Shown here piece after piece: positions 41,501 to 50,085 of a DNA stretch of 64,000 bases (its first letter is position 1; every line of letters begins with the position of its first letter). The stretch is taken from NCBI GenBank assembly GCA_033344775.1, contig JAWPMT010000005.1:310001-374000 (forward strand), given 5' to 3'. A model generated the notes under the pieces. That model did no database searches and was not told the origin of the DNA. It worked only from the letters and a program-made list of their open reading frames with translations. The position numbers were made by a program, and so were the translations under genes. This DNA is from Cytophagales bacterium (GTDB lineage: Bacteria > Bacteroidota > Bacteroidia > Cytophagales > Cyclobacteriaceae).

Positions 41501-42728
41501 AATTAGCGGCATCCTGATAAGTCTTGGCTGTGAGTAGTGAATCGGAATCTGGCATCTTTTCAATGATCTCAATGTTCTTCAGATAAAGGGGAAGCGCCTC
41601 TTGCTCACGATCAAAGCTATTTAATGCATCCGCTAATCGCTCTCTTTCTCTTAGTGTCATGCGATGAGAATCATCATAATTAGCCTCAAAAATTTTAAGT
41701 GACTGACTATAGTGTGTTATTGCTGCCCCGAAATCCCCGTTGTTGTAGTAGTGATTTCCCTGACTTGAGTAGGCCCTGGCCGTTCCCTGAGCATTCTCTC
41801 CTTCAGTTTTTCTTCTTAAGTTGACAGCAACTTTTCCATGATAAATACTTTTTTCATGGTTATCTAGCGCATCGTATGTATTCCCTAGATTGTAATGTAT
41901 GGTGGCTGCTTCCTGAGATGCATTGCCTTTCAGTTTAATATAAGCCTCAAGTGCTTGCTCATAATAGATGATCCCCTGCTCAGGATTCTTTAACCCATCA
42001 CTATACACCACACCAATGTTTTGCAAGGTCCTGGCCACTTCTATACTGGCGGGACCATTTTTTACTTTTCCTAATTCGAGGTTTTTGAGATGTATGTCCA
42101 GGGCCTTTTGGGATTGGCCAATATTCTGCAAACAGAGGGCATAGTTATTGTAGAAATTGACCATCCATTTCTTGTCGCCACCTATTTCATTCAACAGGTA
42201 TTCGTAGGCTTTTTCATAATAAAAAACCGCACTATCCGATTGGTCCTGCCAATTGTACATATCTCCCAGACTCTCATAAACAAAGCCCAAGAAATGCTGT
42301 GCTTTTTTCGTTTGCGGTTGAATCAAGGCAACGGACGAGTGAAAATATGCCGCGGAAGAATCATATTGCTCCTGCCAATAGAAATACTGACCTAGCAAAA
42401 AATTAAAATAGCCAGCTTCAGGAGATTGCTCTCCGTATCGGGCTAGCAACGGCTCTACGTCATCATCAATCGTCGCAAAAAACGCATCGTAATCGTCAAA
42501 AAGTAATTCCAACCATGCTCTCTCTGCCTGTGACACATAGTAATTCTCCCAATCACCAGCGGCTTTCAACACCTGTGATGCCTGTGCGTATTCTTGCAAA
42601 GCTGTGCTGTAATTCAACTCATAAAAGGATTTCTGAGCCATTTTAAGCGCTTTCTTCCCGGATTGAGCGAAGACGGAATAAAACCCGAAGATGAATAAAA
42701 TCGATAGAATACGCATTTTCCTAATCAT
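38547..42728 (-). CDS. Secreted TPR protein with C-terminal CHAT (caspase-like) domain
   Basis: 1393 residues. Signal peptide near MRILSILFIFGFYSVFAQ, then a long array of about 18-20 tetratricopeptide repeats (LGNTYDALDNHEKSIYHG, NNYALCLQNIGQSQKALD type) to roughly residue 900. The CHAT domain follows (about 1090-1393) with the catalytic histidine in HFATHGFV (near 1255) and the cysteine in LSACETG (near 1304), so protease activity is possible. It ends YYWAPFKLIGY, the usual CHAT terminus. Export of a caspase-like protease to the periplasm or surface is notable. Divergent from the LuxR regulator gene across a 97-base gap holding the dyad. Confidence 0.92.
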   Translation of the reverse strand: MIRKMRILSILFIFGFYSVFAQSGKKALKMAQKSFYELNYSTALQEYAQASQVLKAAGDWENYYVSQAERAWLELLFDDYDAFFATIDDDVEPLLARYGEQSPEAGYFNFLLGQYFYWQEQYDSSAAYFHSSVALIQPQTKKAQHFLGFVYESLGDMYNWQDQSDSAVFYYEKAYEYLLNEIGGDKKWMVNFYNNYALCLQNIGQSQKALDIHLKNLELGKVKNGPASIEVARTLQNIGVVYSDGLKNPEQGIIYYEQALEAYIKLKGNASQEAATIHYNLGNTYDALDNHEKSIYHGKVAVNLRRKTEGENAQGTARAYSSQGNHYYNNGDFGAAITHYSQSLKIFEANYDDSHRMTLRERERLADALNSFDREQEALPLYLKNIEIIEKMPDSDSLLTAKTYQDAANCYSDLDQTEKAIALYQTALDYFQVDTLNKWHIKCMSDFAKALNDYYQFFEAKSLAEKALSLADKIDLNPRERYPIHRNLSFILKELNQLREALREFKLAVQLAEQGLNENHPFKISLYNNLGLCYADLGLYDSATMFYEKSIELTEKLYGEEDHNATYALNNYAMALMHLGRSEEALTHSKRSVDISESSFERNSPELAGDYLNYGILLDNIGRPYEAIEMMEKALNIYRSVDAHSKDVALCYNNLGTVYQNINQEFKAKTLYESAIQLYEDIYGNNSRDAILVRINAIEAIGYDYEAALKALKKLIPLTTQLSDQTLLASLYEKCARFYDLAGHEEEAIAHYDSAIELYESTYGSMSSKVYACLVNKSLALEVLEKYNEEVILLNKAMAILTQTHNDESEKTRVRHILIGALKANGKLPEAKALIERTERDLKLFAEKISYHQRYLFYVQKAKYLLEFESDQLEPIFETIALANDFKKKGQSQLLNESDQITNAYSSSNTLGLEAAMLAHDRAPSEKNLDRILHFMEASKSSVLTRSISHRSLANTESDRQLFEKKALLVRVDAALALAEQPSVITRLHDRKLEILTEIESLEKSTRKWVDGPGRISTSALQKSLEEGSAVLQYDFTRDTLVSILITKKNVKVSYHNYDENTFSKSLLALNNSVLFKISAALDAAGKRIYGSLLDPIVGYLEGESISNLIIIPSGPLNTLPFELLRKSEDHPFLIETYQITYHNSLSLREAIAAREVKEKPNEMIAFAPVFDQNNKLNLDASRFVREAMAPSLGTSRSFSFDQELQPLPGTKSEVEQLNNLFEGATINAQYFLQSEASEDRVKALNYNKVKYLHFATHGFVNELNPNKSGLFLDPSSNNAEDGILFANEIELLQLNAELVSLSACETGLGTYFMGEGVVGLSRSFFLAGARRVLVSQWKVNDESTKQLMINFYNELLITGNYAQSLQKAKIKLIQSEQFNHPYYWAPFKLIGY

Positions 42729-42765
42729 TTAACAGGAAAATTATCTTTTTGGAAGTAGTCTCGAA

Positions 42766-42783
42766 ATACCGTGATCATGGTAT
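42766..42783. promoter_or_regulatory. 18-bp dyad, copy 2 (between CHAT and LuxR regulator genes)
   Basis: ATACCGTG-AT-CATGGTAT pairs over 8 bp per arm with one mismatch and extends outward (AAATACC...GGTATTT). It sits in the middle of the divergent gap: 38 bases from the CHAT ATG and 43 from the regulator TTG, well placed to control both genes. Confidence 0.72.
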
Positions 42784-42825
42784 TTTCGTAGAAGCCAATT
42801 GCCAGGTCACCTAACCACTTAATCC

Positions 42826-43467
42826 TTGACCAAGAAGATTTTCATTGTGGATGACCATCAAATTATGATTGATGGTCTTGAAAAAATCATCAATGAGATT
42901 GATGACGTTGAGATTGTAGGTATAGCCTGCAATGGCAAGGAAGCAGTTGATAAAGTCCCGATCATCCGTCCTGATCTTGTACTAATGGACTTAGACATGC
43001 CCATCTTGAATGGGCTGGAGGCTTCGCGTATCCTTTTAAAGGAGGTTAGTCATCTAAAAATTGTTATTCTCACTATGCATGGGGAGCGATCAATTGTGGA
43101 GAGAATGATGAAACTAGGTATCTATGGGTACCTTATCAAAAATGCGGACAAAGAAGAGTTGAAGTTAGGTATAGCTCGGGTGTTGAAAGGAAAAAAGTAT
43201 TTCCAGACGGAGGCTATTGAAGGATTTGTTAGAAGCACCGAATCTAAAGCAACACTAGAAATGGGTCAATTGTCCGTGTTGTCTGATCGTGAAGTCGAAA
43301 TTCTTTCGCTGATCGCAAAAGGAAAAACATCCACAGAAATCTCCGAAGAATTACATATTTCCTCCCGCACCGTAGAAACTCACAGAAAGAACATTCATCA
43401 AAAACTAGACATCAGGAATATTGCCGGTTTGGTAAGGTTTGCCATCCAGGTTGGTCTGGTTCAATAA
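42826..43467 (+). CDS. LuxR/NarL-family response regulator
   Basis: 213 residues. Receiver domain: IFIVDDHQIMIDGL, phosphoacceptor in LVLMDLDMPILNG, T in ILTMHG, K in GYLIKNADKEEL. C-terminal LuxR helix-turn-helix: LSDREVEILSLIAKGKTSTEISEELHISSRTVETHRKNI. The start codon must be TTG at 42826: an in-frame TAA lies two codons upstream and no ATG precedes the first receiver strand. No kinase gene is adjacent. The dyad in front of it and its copies at 38507 and 50025 make it a candidate regulator of the CHAT, OmpA and TonB genes, although other regulators could bind. Confidence 0.93.
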   Translation: MTKKIFIVDDHQIMIDGLEKIINEIDDVEIVGIACNGKEAVDKVPIIRPDLVLMDLDMPILNGLEASRILLKEVSHLKIVILTMHGERSIVERMMKLGIYGYLIKNADKEELKLGIARVLKGKKYFQTEAIEGFVRSTESKATLEMGQLSVLSDREVEILSLIAKGKTSTEISEELHISSRTVETHRKNIHQKLDIRNIAGLVRFAIQVGLVQ

Positions 43468-43488
43468 AACAATCAATTTGAAATGGAA

Positions 43489-43507
43489 TCTGGGAATAAG
43501 TCCCAGA
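43489..43507. terminator. Hairpin between convergent genes
   Basis: TCTGGGA-ATAAG-TCCCAGA, a perfect 7-bp stem, lies in the 120-base gap between the LuxR regulator and the convergent macroglobulin-like gene. There is no clear T-run on either side. Confidence 0.45.
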
Positions 43508-43587
43508 ATTCACTTCTAGTAACCAGCATGATCTTCTAGCAATGGAACAATAAAATAAATGCGTTTCTACCTCATGAACTTCGGGAA

Positions 43588-45189
43588 TCACTGATTGGAA
43601 GCAGCGACCTGAAAGTATCGCGCGATGTTTACTGGTTCACCAGTATTCGTGATACCCCTTATTGAAACCTGATAATTCCCAACTAACCTTGAGGTGGTGA
43701 ATTCTAGCACAAAGGAGCCTCCTCCGTGGCGATGCATTGGCTTCCATAAAACATTCCTCTCGTAGTGAGGCAGGTTTACAGTGGCATTGATCTCATATTC
43801 CTGATTGAAATAGGGCTGGTACTCAGATAAGGAGAAAATTTCACCTAGTCCTGGCATATTCTTACCCGATTCATCAAAAGTATGTGCAGAAATCACACCT
43901 TTATAAACCTGATCATCAACAAAATAGTAAGCGGGTAACACTTCTATTTTTTCAATATCATTTGGGTTTTGATCTAAAAGTGTTCTCGCATCGACACGCA
44001 ATCCATCCAATAAAATCATAGGGGAATTGGCGTTAGAAGCCATTCCTGGCAGTTGCTCGCACCTTACAAATATTTTGTCACTCTCCTCAGATTTAGATAC
44101 CCCAATAAGGATCGTCAGTTCGATGAAGGTATCCCTGATAGAGGTAAATCTTTTATAATCATCCAAATGATAAACAATGACATCCTCTCTGTTCAAATAA
44201 GTATTTCTAACCGATTGTTCGGATTGCTCCGGCAACAGATAAGCATTTTGAATTTGAGCATAAATACTTCTGTCAATCAAGGTAGACATGAAAACAGCGT
44301 CCAATACCGTCTTGCCTTGATTTAATACTGGGTAGCCGATGCGAAACTCGTCGATCAAATCAAATTCAATCGATTCATTTTCCGTTTGAATCTGAATTGA
44401 GCCATTTGAAGTTAACTCAGGCTTATAATTCATCCAAAACCTACCATACTCATCGGTTACAGTAGTGGCAACCTGAAAAAAATCACCTTTTACGGTCATG
44501 TTGATTCTTTCACCAGCTTGGTCACCAGCTATCGCTTTAATCCGCCCTTGCACTTGGGCATATTTATAGTCTGGGAGAATATTGTAGGACTCAATGGCTG
44601 CTTTTGGGCGCTCTAAGTTGATTTCATTGGTGTAAAAAAGATTAGGCTTCTTTGATACAGTGATCGAAAGTGACGATGGTTCTACGTCTCCAAGATTCAT
44701 CGTAACCTGCTGTAGTTGACCATAGGTTTCATTTCTCGGATCATTGGCTTTGACCTGTACGGGAGTTCCTGAGATTTCATAGATTTTGGTTAAACCTATG
44801 TAAGGGTTTAACACGAGCAGCGATTGCTCAAAATAGGCGTCATAGTTCCTCATCCACTTAGTATATGCGACCACTCGGTATGTATTGGTTAACCAAGCCG
44901 GGTTGATGTATATCTTTCCTGCCCCTCTACCACCCCTGAGACCGACTTTGGTCTGATGAACTGGATTACCTTTCTGATCAATCAATTCGACATACAACAA
45001 GCTGCTAAGTTCACTCAGTTGTTTGGTCTTATTACTGTAAACGAAGACCGAAAAATGTAGTGTTTCACCAACCAGGATATTCGTAGTATTCAGACTTAGA
45101 TGGACTTCTTCCTGGAAATCTTGTGTTTGTGCATACAGATCGAGCATCATGAAGCCGATCCCAACGATAATAATACTCCTTAGTCCCAA
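43588..45189 (-). CDS. Secreted macroglobulin (MG2)-like protein with TonB-plug-like region
   Basis: 533 residues. The start is TTG at 45189 (signal peptide MGLRSIIIVGIGFMMLDLYAQ), overlapping the upstream gene by 10 bases; no ATG gives a usable signal peptide. An MG2-type beta domain follows (about 28-125: LSLNTTNILVGETLHFSVFVY, GRGAGKIYINPAWLTNTYRVVAY), then a carboxypeptidase-regulatory-like domain and a segment like a TonB plug (about 385-430: PMILLDGLRVDARTLLDQNPNDIEKIEVLP). Proteins of this kind often accompany TonB receptors in Bacteroidota and may assist assembly or cargo capture. It is the last gene of the four-gene TonB operon. Confidence 0.8.
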   Translation of the reverse strand: MGLRSIIIVGIGFMMLDLYAQTQDFQEEVHLSLNTTNILVGETLHFSVFVYSNKTKQLSELSSLLYVELIDQKGNPVHQTKVGLRGGRGAGKIYINPAWLTNTYRVVAYTKWMRNYDAYFEQSLLVLNPYIGLTKIYEISGTPVQVKANDPRNETYGQLQQVTMNLGDVEPSSLSITVSKKPNLFYTNEINLERPKAAIESYNILPDYKYAQVQGRIKAIAGDQAGERINMTVKGDFFQVATTVTDEYGRFWMNYKPELTSNGSIQIQTENESIEFDLIDEFRIGYPVLNQGKTVLDAVFMSTLIDRSIYAQIQNAYLLPEQSEQSVRNTYLNREDVIVYHLDDYKRFTSIRDTFIELTILIGVSKSEESDKIFVRCEQLPGMASNANSPMILLDGLRVDARTLLDQNPNDIEKIEVLPAYYFVDDQVYKGVISAHTFDESGKNMPGLGEIFSLSEYQPYFNQEYEINATVNLPHYERNVLWKPMHRHGGGSFVLEFTTSRLVGNYQVSIRGITNTGEPVNIARYFQVAASNQ

Positions 45190-46364
45190 AATGATGGCCT
45201 TTCTAGTGATCCATAAGTTCTGCAGTCGCTACATATTTTTGGCGCCAGAATAATCGCCGTATTGTAAAATGTACCTGGCACAAAATTATCCGTAGGAGCA
45301 AAGTCATAAATGAGGCGATTACTAAAATCAAAATCACCGGCCAGGATGTCCACTGTAGGCACTGTTTCAGTCAACTCATCACAAAAATCCAATATCTTAT
45401 CCACTGCAAAACCTTCGTCTCTCCATGCCCCGCCTTCAAAAACTTCAAACGTCTCTGTTACGCCAGCTACTTCGAAATAACCTAACACCGGCTCTGTTAT
45501 GTCATTGACATTTTGAATATTGCCAATAAGCTGGCCCTTTTGTCGATCGAAAAAAGACCCAGCAGACTCGTTATTTTCTTGAAGGTCCTTGTAATACTGA
45601 TATGCTGCCCCTGAAATGCGAAAAGCTTTGAGTCTTAATGAGTATCTCCCAAGTAGATCTGGCTCATCAGTCTTGATAAATTCAATGGGAAACTCAAGTA
45701 AATCACTATTCACTTGCCCACCTGTTGTAGCAATCAGGAGGCTCTCTGAAGGTTTATTGATGTAGCAGCGCTCAAGATCAATAAGCCTGCGATCTATTTC
45801 ACCTGTAACAACATTATACTCATATAAAGACGCAAACGGCACCAGAATCTCATGGTCTTCTACATACTCAAATCTGTAATTATGATTTGCTCCACTCACC
45901 CCTGCTATGTCGGTTAAAAACTGGATGCCTACATCAAACCCTCCACTGGTCTCTGAACGAAGGGTTAAAAATCTACCATAAATATCCACTTCCTGAACCG
46001 GTGACAATAGTTCTTCTTCCCTGGATTGATATTGTTTGCCATCTGGAGTTCCAATGGACAATTGATATTTCCTTCCCACGATCCCTACAAATGAAGCATC
46101 GGGCTGATAAAGTCCGGAACCATCTCCCAGAAAATTAATTGTATTACCAAGATCATCCCTAAGGACTATGGTAGCACCTGTTAAAGCCTCGGGCTCAATT
46201 CCATCCAGGGCATATGAATATTGTAATTGGACAAATTGCTCTCCCGGGACATTGGCGACTTGTGCGTCTATCACCAACACTCTCCGTGTATCTATCACCT
46301 CAAATTCATGAGGATTGACACAAGCAGAGACGCTAAGAACGATTATAAACAAGTAGTTTCTCAA
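45180..46364 (-). CDS. DUF4249 lipoprotein
   Basis: 394 residues. The start is TTG at 46364: an in-frame TAA lies two codons upstream, and the TTG overlaps the TGA of the TonB gene. A short leader ends in a lipobox (VLSVSACVN). The mature part has the DUF4249 pattern: VLVIDAQVANVPGEQFVQL, TGATIVLRDDLGN, GSGLYQPDASFVGIVGRKYQLSI and a C-terminal cysteine pair (KICSDCRTYG). DUF4249 proteins are surface or periplasmic lipoproteins encoded next to TonB receptors; they probably take part in ligand capture, in the manner of SusD, but their function is not established. Confidence 0.88.
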   Translation of the reverse strand: MRNYLFIIVLSVSACVNPHEFEVIDTRRVLVIDAQVANVPGEQFVQLQYSYALDGIEPEALTGATIVLRDDLGNTINFLGDGSGLYQPDASFVGIVGRKYQLSIGTPDGKQYQSREEELLSPVQEVDIYGRFLTLRSETSGGFDVGIQFLTDIAGVSGANHNYRFEYVEDHEILVPFASLYEYNVVTGEIDRRLIDLERCYINKPSESLLIATTGGQVNSDLLEFPIEFIKTDEPDLLGRYSLRLKAFRISGAAYQYYKDLQENNESAGSFFDRQKGQLIGNIQNVNDITEPVLGYFEVAGVTETFEVFEGGAWRDEGFAVDKILDFCDELTETVPTVDILAGDFDFSNRLIYDFAPTDNFVPGTFYNTAIILAPKICSDCRTYGSLERPSFWD

Positions 46365-49117
46365 AATTTAAAATTGTAAGTCACCGTGGGTATAGGGGTT
46401 GGGAATATGCTCAGTTCATACCCCTTTATTTCGTCTTCATCAACCTCAAAAAAGATTGAATAAATGTTATCTCTGCCCAGCAAATTGTACACTGAAAATG
46501 ACCAGGAAGAATGCGTAAACTGCTTCAATTTGTGACTCGCATTGATATTGATGCCCAAATCGACCCTGAAATAATCAGGTATCCTGAATTCATTTCTTTC
46601 AGAATAAAGAATATTCTCTGATGACTTAAAATCCCACTTACCCACAGGATAGGTGATGGGAATACCGCTTGCATAAACCACATTAAGTGTCATGGTAAAC
46701 CTGCTCGAAAACTTATAGTTGGTCACGGAGTTCAGGTAATGTGGCTTATCGTAACCTGTCGGGAAAAAGGATCCACCGTTGATAATCTCTGACGGATCAG
46801 TACCATCGAGGCGAATAAAAGACCGGGAAAAGGTGTAGTTCAACCAGCCACTCCACCACCCTTTGGCTTTTGAGACAGAAAACTCTACGCCATATGATTT
46901 ACCGTCTCCTTGTAACAAATCTGTTTCTAATGTGGGATTGAATTGGAGCTCAGCTCCTGTTTTAAAATCAAGGAGGTTCTCAATGTTTTTATAGTATGCC
47001 TCCACGGAGACTTCAATTAGGTCTTTATCGAAGATGTTTCTGAAATAGCCAACGGAAAACTGATCCGCCAGCTGAGGGGCAATAAATGGACCAGAAAGTC
47101 GCCAAACATCTGTTGGGGCGATGGATGCTGCATTTAGCAGCAAGTGTAAATTCTGCCTGGTTCGACCGTAGCCAAATTTCAGGGAACTGGAAGGATCCAA
47201 TATGTACCTCCCTTGAAGTCTGAATTCCGGTCCCTGGTTTAGATGAATGATATCGCCTTGTTCATAAGTTTTGCGATCTATCACGGTCGATGACTGCCTG
47301 GGCTGCCCTTCTTCGTAAATATTGATTGTTGTTGGGCCGTAAGAAGTGAAAACGGAGTACCTGATACCTCCATCGATCGCTAACTTCTCAGATAAGTTAT
47401 AGGAAGCTGTTAAATAAGGTGCTACTTCCAGGGCTTTTTCTTCGTCTATTTGCTCTTCTTCTATCAAAGAAGCGGAACCTTTCGGCGCCTTCTCTCCCGG
47501 ACTAAGTGTATAAGATTTTGTTTCTGCTCCAAACTTGAAGTTCAATTTGGAATTGACGAGGTAGTCAAACTTGGCAGCTGTTCTAAATTCATTTACAGAC
47601 AAATCAACATTGAAAGCCTGCGTAGGTAATACGTCAAAGCTGGAGCGATAACCAAAGTTGCTGTTTCCTACTTCCAGAATACCAAATAGCTGGTCATTAA
47701 AAACATGCTTCCAACTTGCTCCCAGAACCTTATTTTCGTAAGAGAAATCACTAAATGACAATAGTGTATCAGACTGAATTTTGAATGCATCGTAGCTGTA
47801 ATACCCAGTGACCGCCAACTCATCTTTTTTACTTAGTTGCGTATGGGTTTTTACTGTAAAATCGTAAAAGGAGGCTTCATTATTGCCAAGTGTGGAATTC
47901 TTAAACTGATCCAGTATGTATTGAGAATACGTTCCTCGCCCATTCACGAAAATGCTGGTCTTCGCTTTATTGATGGGCCCTTCAAGCTGAAGTTGAGAGG
48001 TAACCAGACCAATCCCTCCACTCAATTCAAATTCCTTGTCATTCGGCCTTTTCGTCTTGATATCGAATACGGACGAAAGCCTCCCACCGTACTCTGCAGG
48101 AATCCCATTTTTGTACAATGATAGCCCCCCTACTCCCCGAGAATTAAAAGCAGAGAAAAACCCAAAGAAATGGTTGGTGGTAAATACCGTGTTATTATCA
48201 ATCAGGAACAGGTTTTGATCGGCCTTACCTCCTCTGATGTTGATCCCAGCCGATCCTTCGCCCACATTCTGTACACCAGCGGTAGAAGTAGCCACACGTA
48301 TGATGTCTTTTTCTCCCAGAAATGTGGGTAAAATTGAGATTTGCTTCGGTTCAATCTTTGTCAGCCCGACTTGTATCGCCTCGATGTTTTGATCTCTTTC
48401 AGCACTGACCACCACCTCTTCTAAAGCCACAACATCTATTTTCAGCTTCACGTCAAGTGATCCATTCGAAAACAAATTCAACTTGCGGCGAGTATCTATG
48501 GTCGTAATGGACTGAAAATTCAACTCATTGATACCATTTGGCAATGTGATACTGAACCGTCCCTCTTCATCGGTGATGGTACTTACGAATGGCTTGGAAG
48601 AGAAAATATATATTCCTTCCATGGGGCCATTTTCTGTCGTTACCTGCCCCCTGACCGAACTAGCCTTACCTCTCTCGAACTTCTTGATATCGCCAATGAC
48701 ATGCATTTTGTTCTCCACATCACTATCGTCGGTATTCACTTGAAAAATGAAGCTCTCCAGGATTTCAGAAGATTGCGATTCCCTCTGAACCTCATTATCC
48801 TGGATTTCAGGTACGACTATGGTTGTATTAGAAAGAAGGATTACGTCCTCATTATTCAGGTAAAAGTTGAGCCTGGTATCTTGTAATAGCAAATCAATGG
48901 CTGCTTCGTCGTTGAGTTGTGTATTGACTTTCTGCCTAATGATTTTGACATTTCTGATCCATTCATCGCGGTAAAAGAAGTTCAGGTGACTTTTCGATTT
49001 TTCGACCTCTTTGATCGCTTCAAATAAAGAGATACTATCCGTTACTGCGGGTGTTTCCTGAGCTAAACAAGCATCGACCGTAGCCAGTATTAGCAATATT
49101 TTGACTACCCACCTCAT
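46361..49117 (-). CDS. TonB-dependent outer-membrane receptor with STN-like and carboxypeptidase-like domains
   Basis: 918 residues. Signal peptide (MRWVVKILLILATVDACLAQ); an STN-like secretin domain (about 25-100, ISLFEAIKEVEKSKSHLNFFY); a CarboxypepD_reg-like domain (about 150-240, VRGQVTTENGPMEGIYIFS); a plug domain (about 255-370, VQNVGEGSAGINIRGGKADQNLFLID); and a 22-strand-type barrel ending in TVTYNFKF. An N-terminal signalling domain can couple such receptors to an anti-sigma factor, but none is encoded here. It overlaps the preceding gene (ATGA) and the DUF4249 gene. The substrate is unknown. Confidence 0.93.
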   Translation of the reverse strand: MRWVVKILLILATVDACLAQETPAVTDSISLFEAIKEVEKSKSHLNFFYRDEWIRNVKIIRQKVNTQLNDEAAIDLLLQDTRLNFYLNNEDVILLSNTTIVVPEIQDNEVQRESQSSEILESFIFQVNTDDSDVENKMHVIGDIKKFERGKASSVRGQVTTENGPMEGIYIFSSKPFVSTITDEEGRFSITLPNGINELNFQSITTIDTRRKLNLFSNGSLDVKLKIDVVALEEVVVSAERDQNIEAIQVGLTKIEPKQISILPTFLGEKDIIRVATSTAGVQNVGEGSAGINIRGGKADQNLFLIDNNTVFTTNHFFGFFSAFNSRGVGGLSLYKNGIPAEYGGRLSSVFDIKTKRPNDKEFELSGGIGLVTSQLQLEGPINKAKTSIFVNGRGTYSQYILDQFKNSTLGNNEASFYDFTVKTHTQLSKKDELAVTGYYSYDAFKIQSDTLLSFSDFSYENKVLGASWKHVFNDQLFGILEVGNSNFGYRSSFDVLPTQAFNVDLSVNEFRTAAKFDYLVNSKLNFKFGAETKSYTLSPGEKAPKGSASLIEEEQIDEEKALEVAPYLTASYNLSEKLAIDGGIRYSVFTSYGPTTINIYEEGQPRQSSTVIDRKTYEQGDIIHLNQGPEFRLQGRYILDPSSSLKFGYGRTRQNLHLLLNAASIAPTDVWRLSGPFIAPQLADQFSVGYFRNIFDKDLIEVSVEAYYKNIENLLDFKTGAELQFNPTLETDLLQGDGKSYGVEFSVSKAKGWWSGWLNYTFSRSFIRLDGTDPSEIINGGSFFPTGYDKPHYLNSVTNYKFSSRFTMTLNVVYASGIPITYPVGKWDFKSSENILYSERNEFRIPDYFRVDLGININASHKLKQFTHSSWSFSVYNLLGRDNIYSIFFEVDEDEIKGYELSIFPTPIPTVTYNFKF

Positions 49118-49839
49118 TTGACAATCGAATCACAATAGTTCAGAATGGAACGAAGAAATACTTCCTTCTTCTTTCTGGACAAGATGAATAAACTATTCTC
49201 TCTAATGTATTTTTTGATTTCCTTCCTATGAGCTGGAAATATCTTATATAATGATCCCTTCTGTCGGTAAGGGTGGATTTCGTCTTTGTACTTGATGTAA
49301 AAATTCGTCTTTGGGTTGAATTCGAATACAGTCCCTGCAGGTTGACCGGTTTTGGATTCCTTCGCAAAGCATTCCATGCTTTTCCCACGAATGATCAACT
49401 TATAGAATCCGGCCGATCCTATTTTAGCATGGGTGAAACGTAAAAACTTATCGTTGTGAATAGTAAAGGAATCAATCTTACTTTGCTTGATCAGCAATGA
49501 TCGCTCCCCAGCCTTTTCCATGTTAAGATTCCTGATCAAGAGAAGGTCCTCAGAGGTGTTATAGATGATATCTACTCTTGGAAATAACCTTCCTTCATAA
49601 GTAATCTGTCCATAATAATCCCATCCTGTTTTGTAAAATGGTGTGTGGTATTGTGAGATCAATTCCTCATGCTCATCATAGTAATATGTCCCATTCATGA
49701 GCGGAGCCTCACTGTTTGTGGTAATTGCTTTATACCAATGTGCTATGTCCCCACTCAACGATGGAAACTGATCAAAATCCTGCGCACTCAGCTCACTGAT
49801 TGTGTGAACACAAAAAAATAGAATCAGTAATTTCTTCAA
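49114..49839 (-). CDS. Secreted protein of unknown function, first gene of the TonB operon
   Basis: 241 residues with a signal peptide (MKKLLILFFCVHTISELSAQ). The start is probably TTG at 49839; no in-frame ATG occurs for at least 13 codons upstream. The mature part has many aromatic residues (NGTYYYDEHEELISQYHTPFYKTGWDYYG-like) and a lysine-rich end (HRKEIKKYIRENSLFILSRKKKEVFLRS). I do not recognise a family. Its stop overlaps the TonB receptor ATG, so it is made together with the receptor and may be a periplasmic or surface partner. Confidence 0.75.
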   Translation of the reverse strand: MKKLLILFFCVHTISELSAQDFDQFPSLSGDIAHWYKAITTNSEAPLMNGTYYYDEHEELISQYHTPFYKTGWDYYGQITYEGRLFPRVDIIYNTSEDLLLIRNLNMEKAGERSLLIKQSKIDSFTIHNDKFLRFTHAKIGSAGFYKLIIRGKSMECFAKESKTGQPAGTVFEFNPKTNFYIKYKDEIHPYRQKGSLYKIFPAHRKEIKKYIRENSLFILSRKKKEVFLRSILNYCDSIVK

Positions 49840-50024
49840 CAGCTTTGTTAGGTTTCGAAGGTCATTCAGAATCTCTGAAACAAACGAACCCCTACTTCAC
49901 CCCTAAGTGATGAGAACGATCCCTTGAAAAACATGAGCGACTTTACAGCAGCGGCATTTTCGTTGTATCATCAGCGATAAAACAGCTCGAAAAGCCTTCG
50001 TTGAAATACATTTTTTCACAAAAA

Positions 50025-50042
50025 CTACGGGAATCACGGTAT
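50025..50042. promoter_or_regulatory. 18-bp dyad, copy 3 (degenerate)
   Basis: CTACGGGA-AT-CACGGTAT has the same half-site spacing as the two copies at 38507 and 42766. The right arm matches 7 of 8 and the left arm 5 of 8 bases of ATACCGTA-N2-TACGGTAT. It lies in the 246-base gap between the divergent TonB operon and the gene at 50086. Confidence 0.45.
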
Positions 50043-50085
50043 TGACTGATATTCATTAAACACATTCCTTTGATAAAAAGAAGTC

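Noticed and set aside
41600-41900. Internal repeats in the CHAT gene as a possible repeat array or CRISPR-like element.
   Set aside because: The repeats are at protein level (tetratricopeptide units) and diverge at DNA level; there are no regular spacers.
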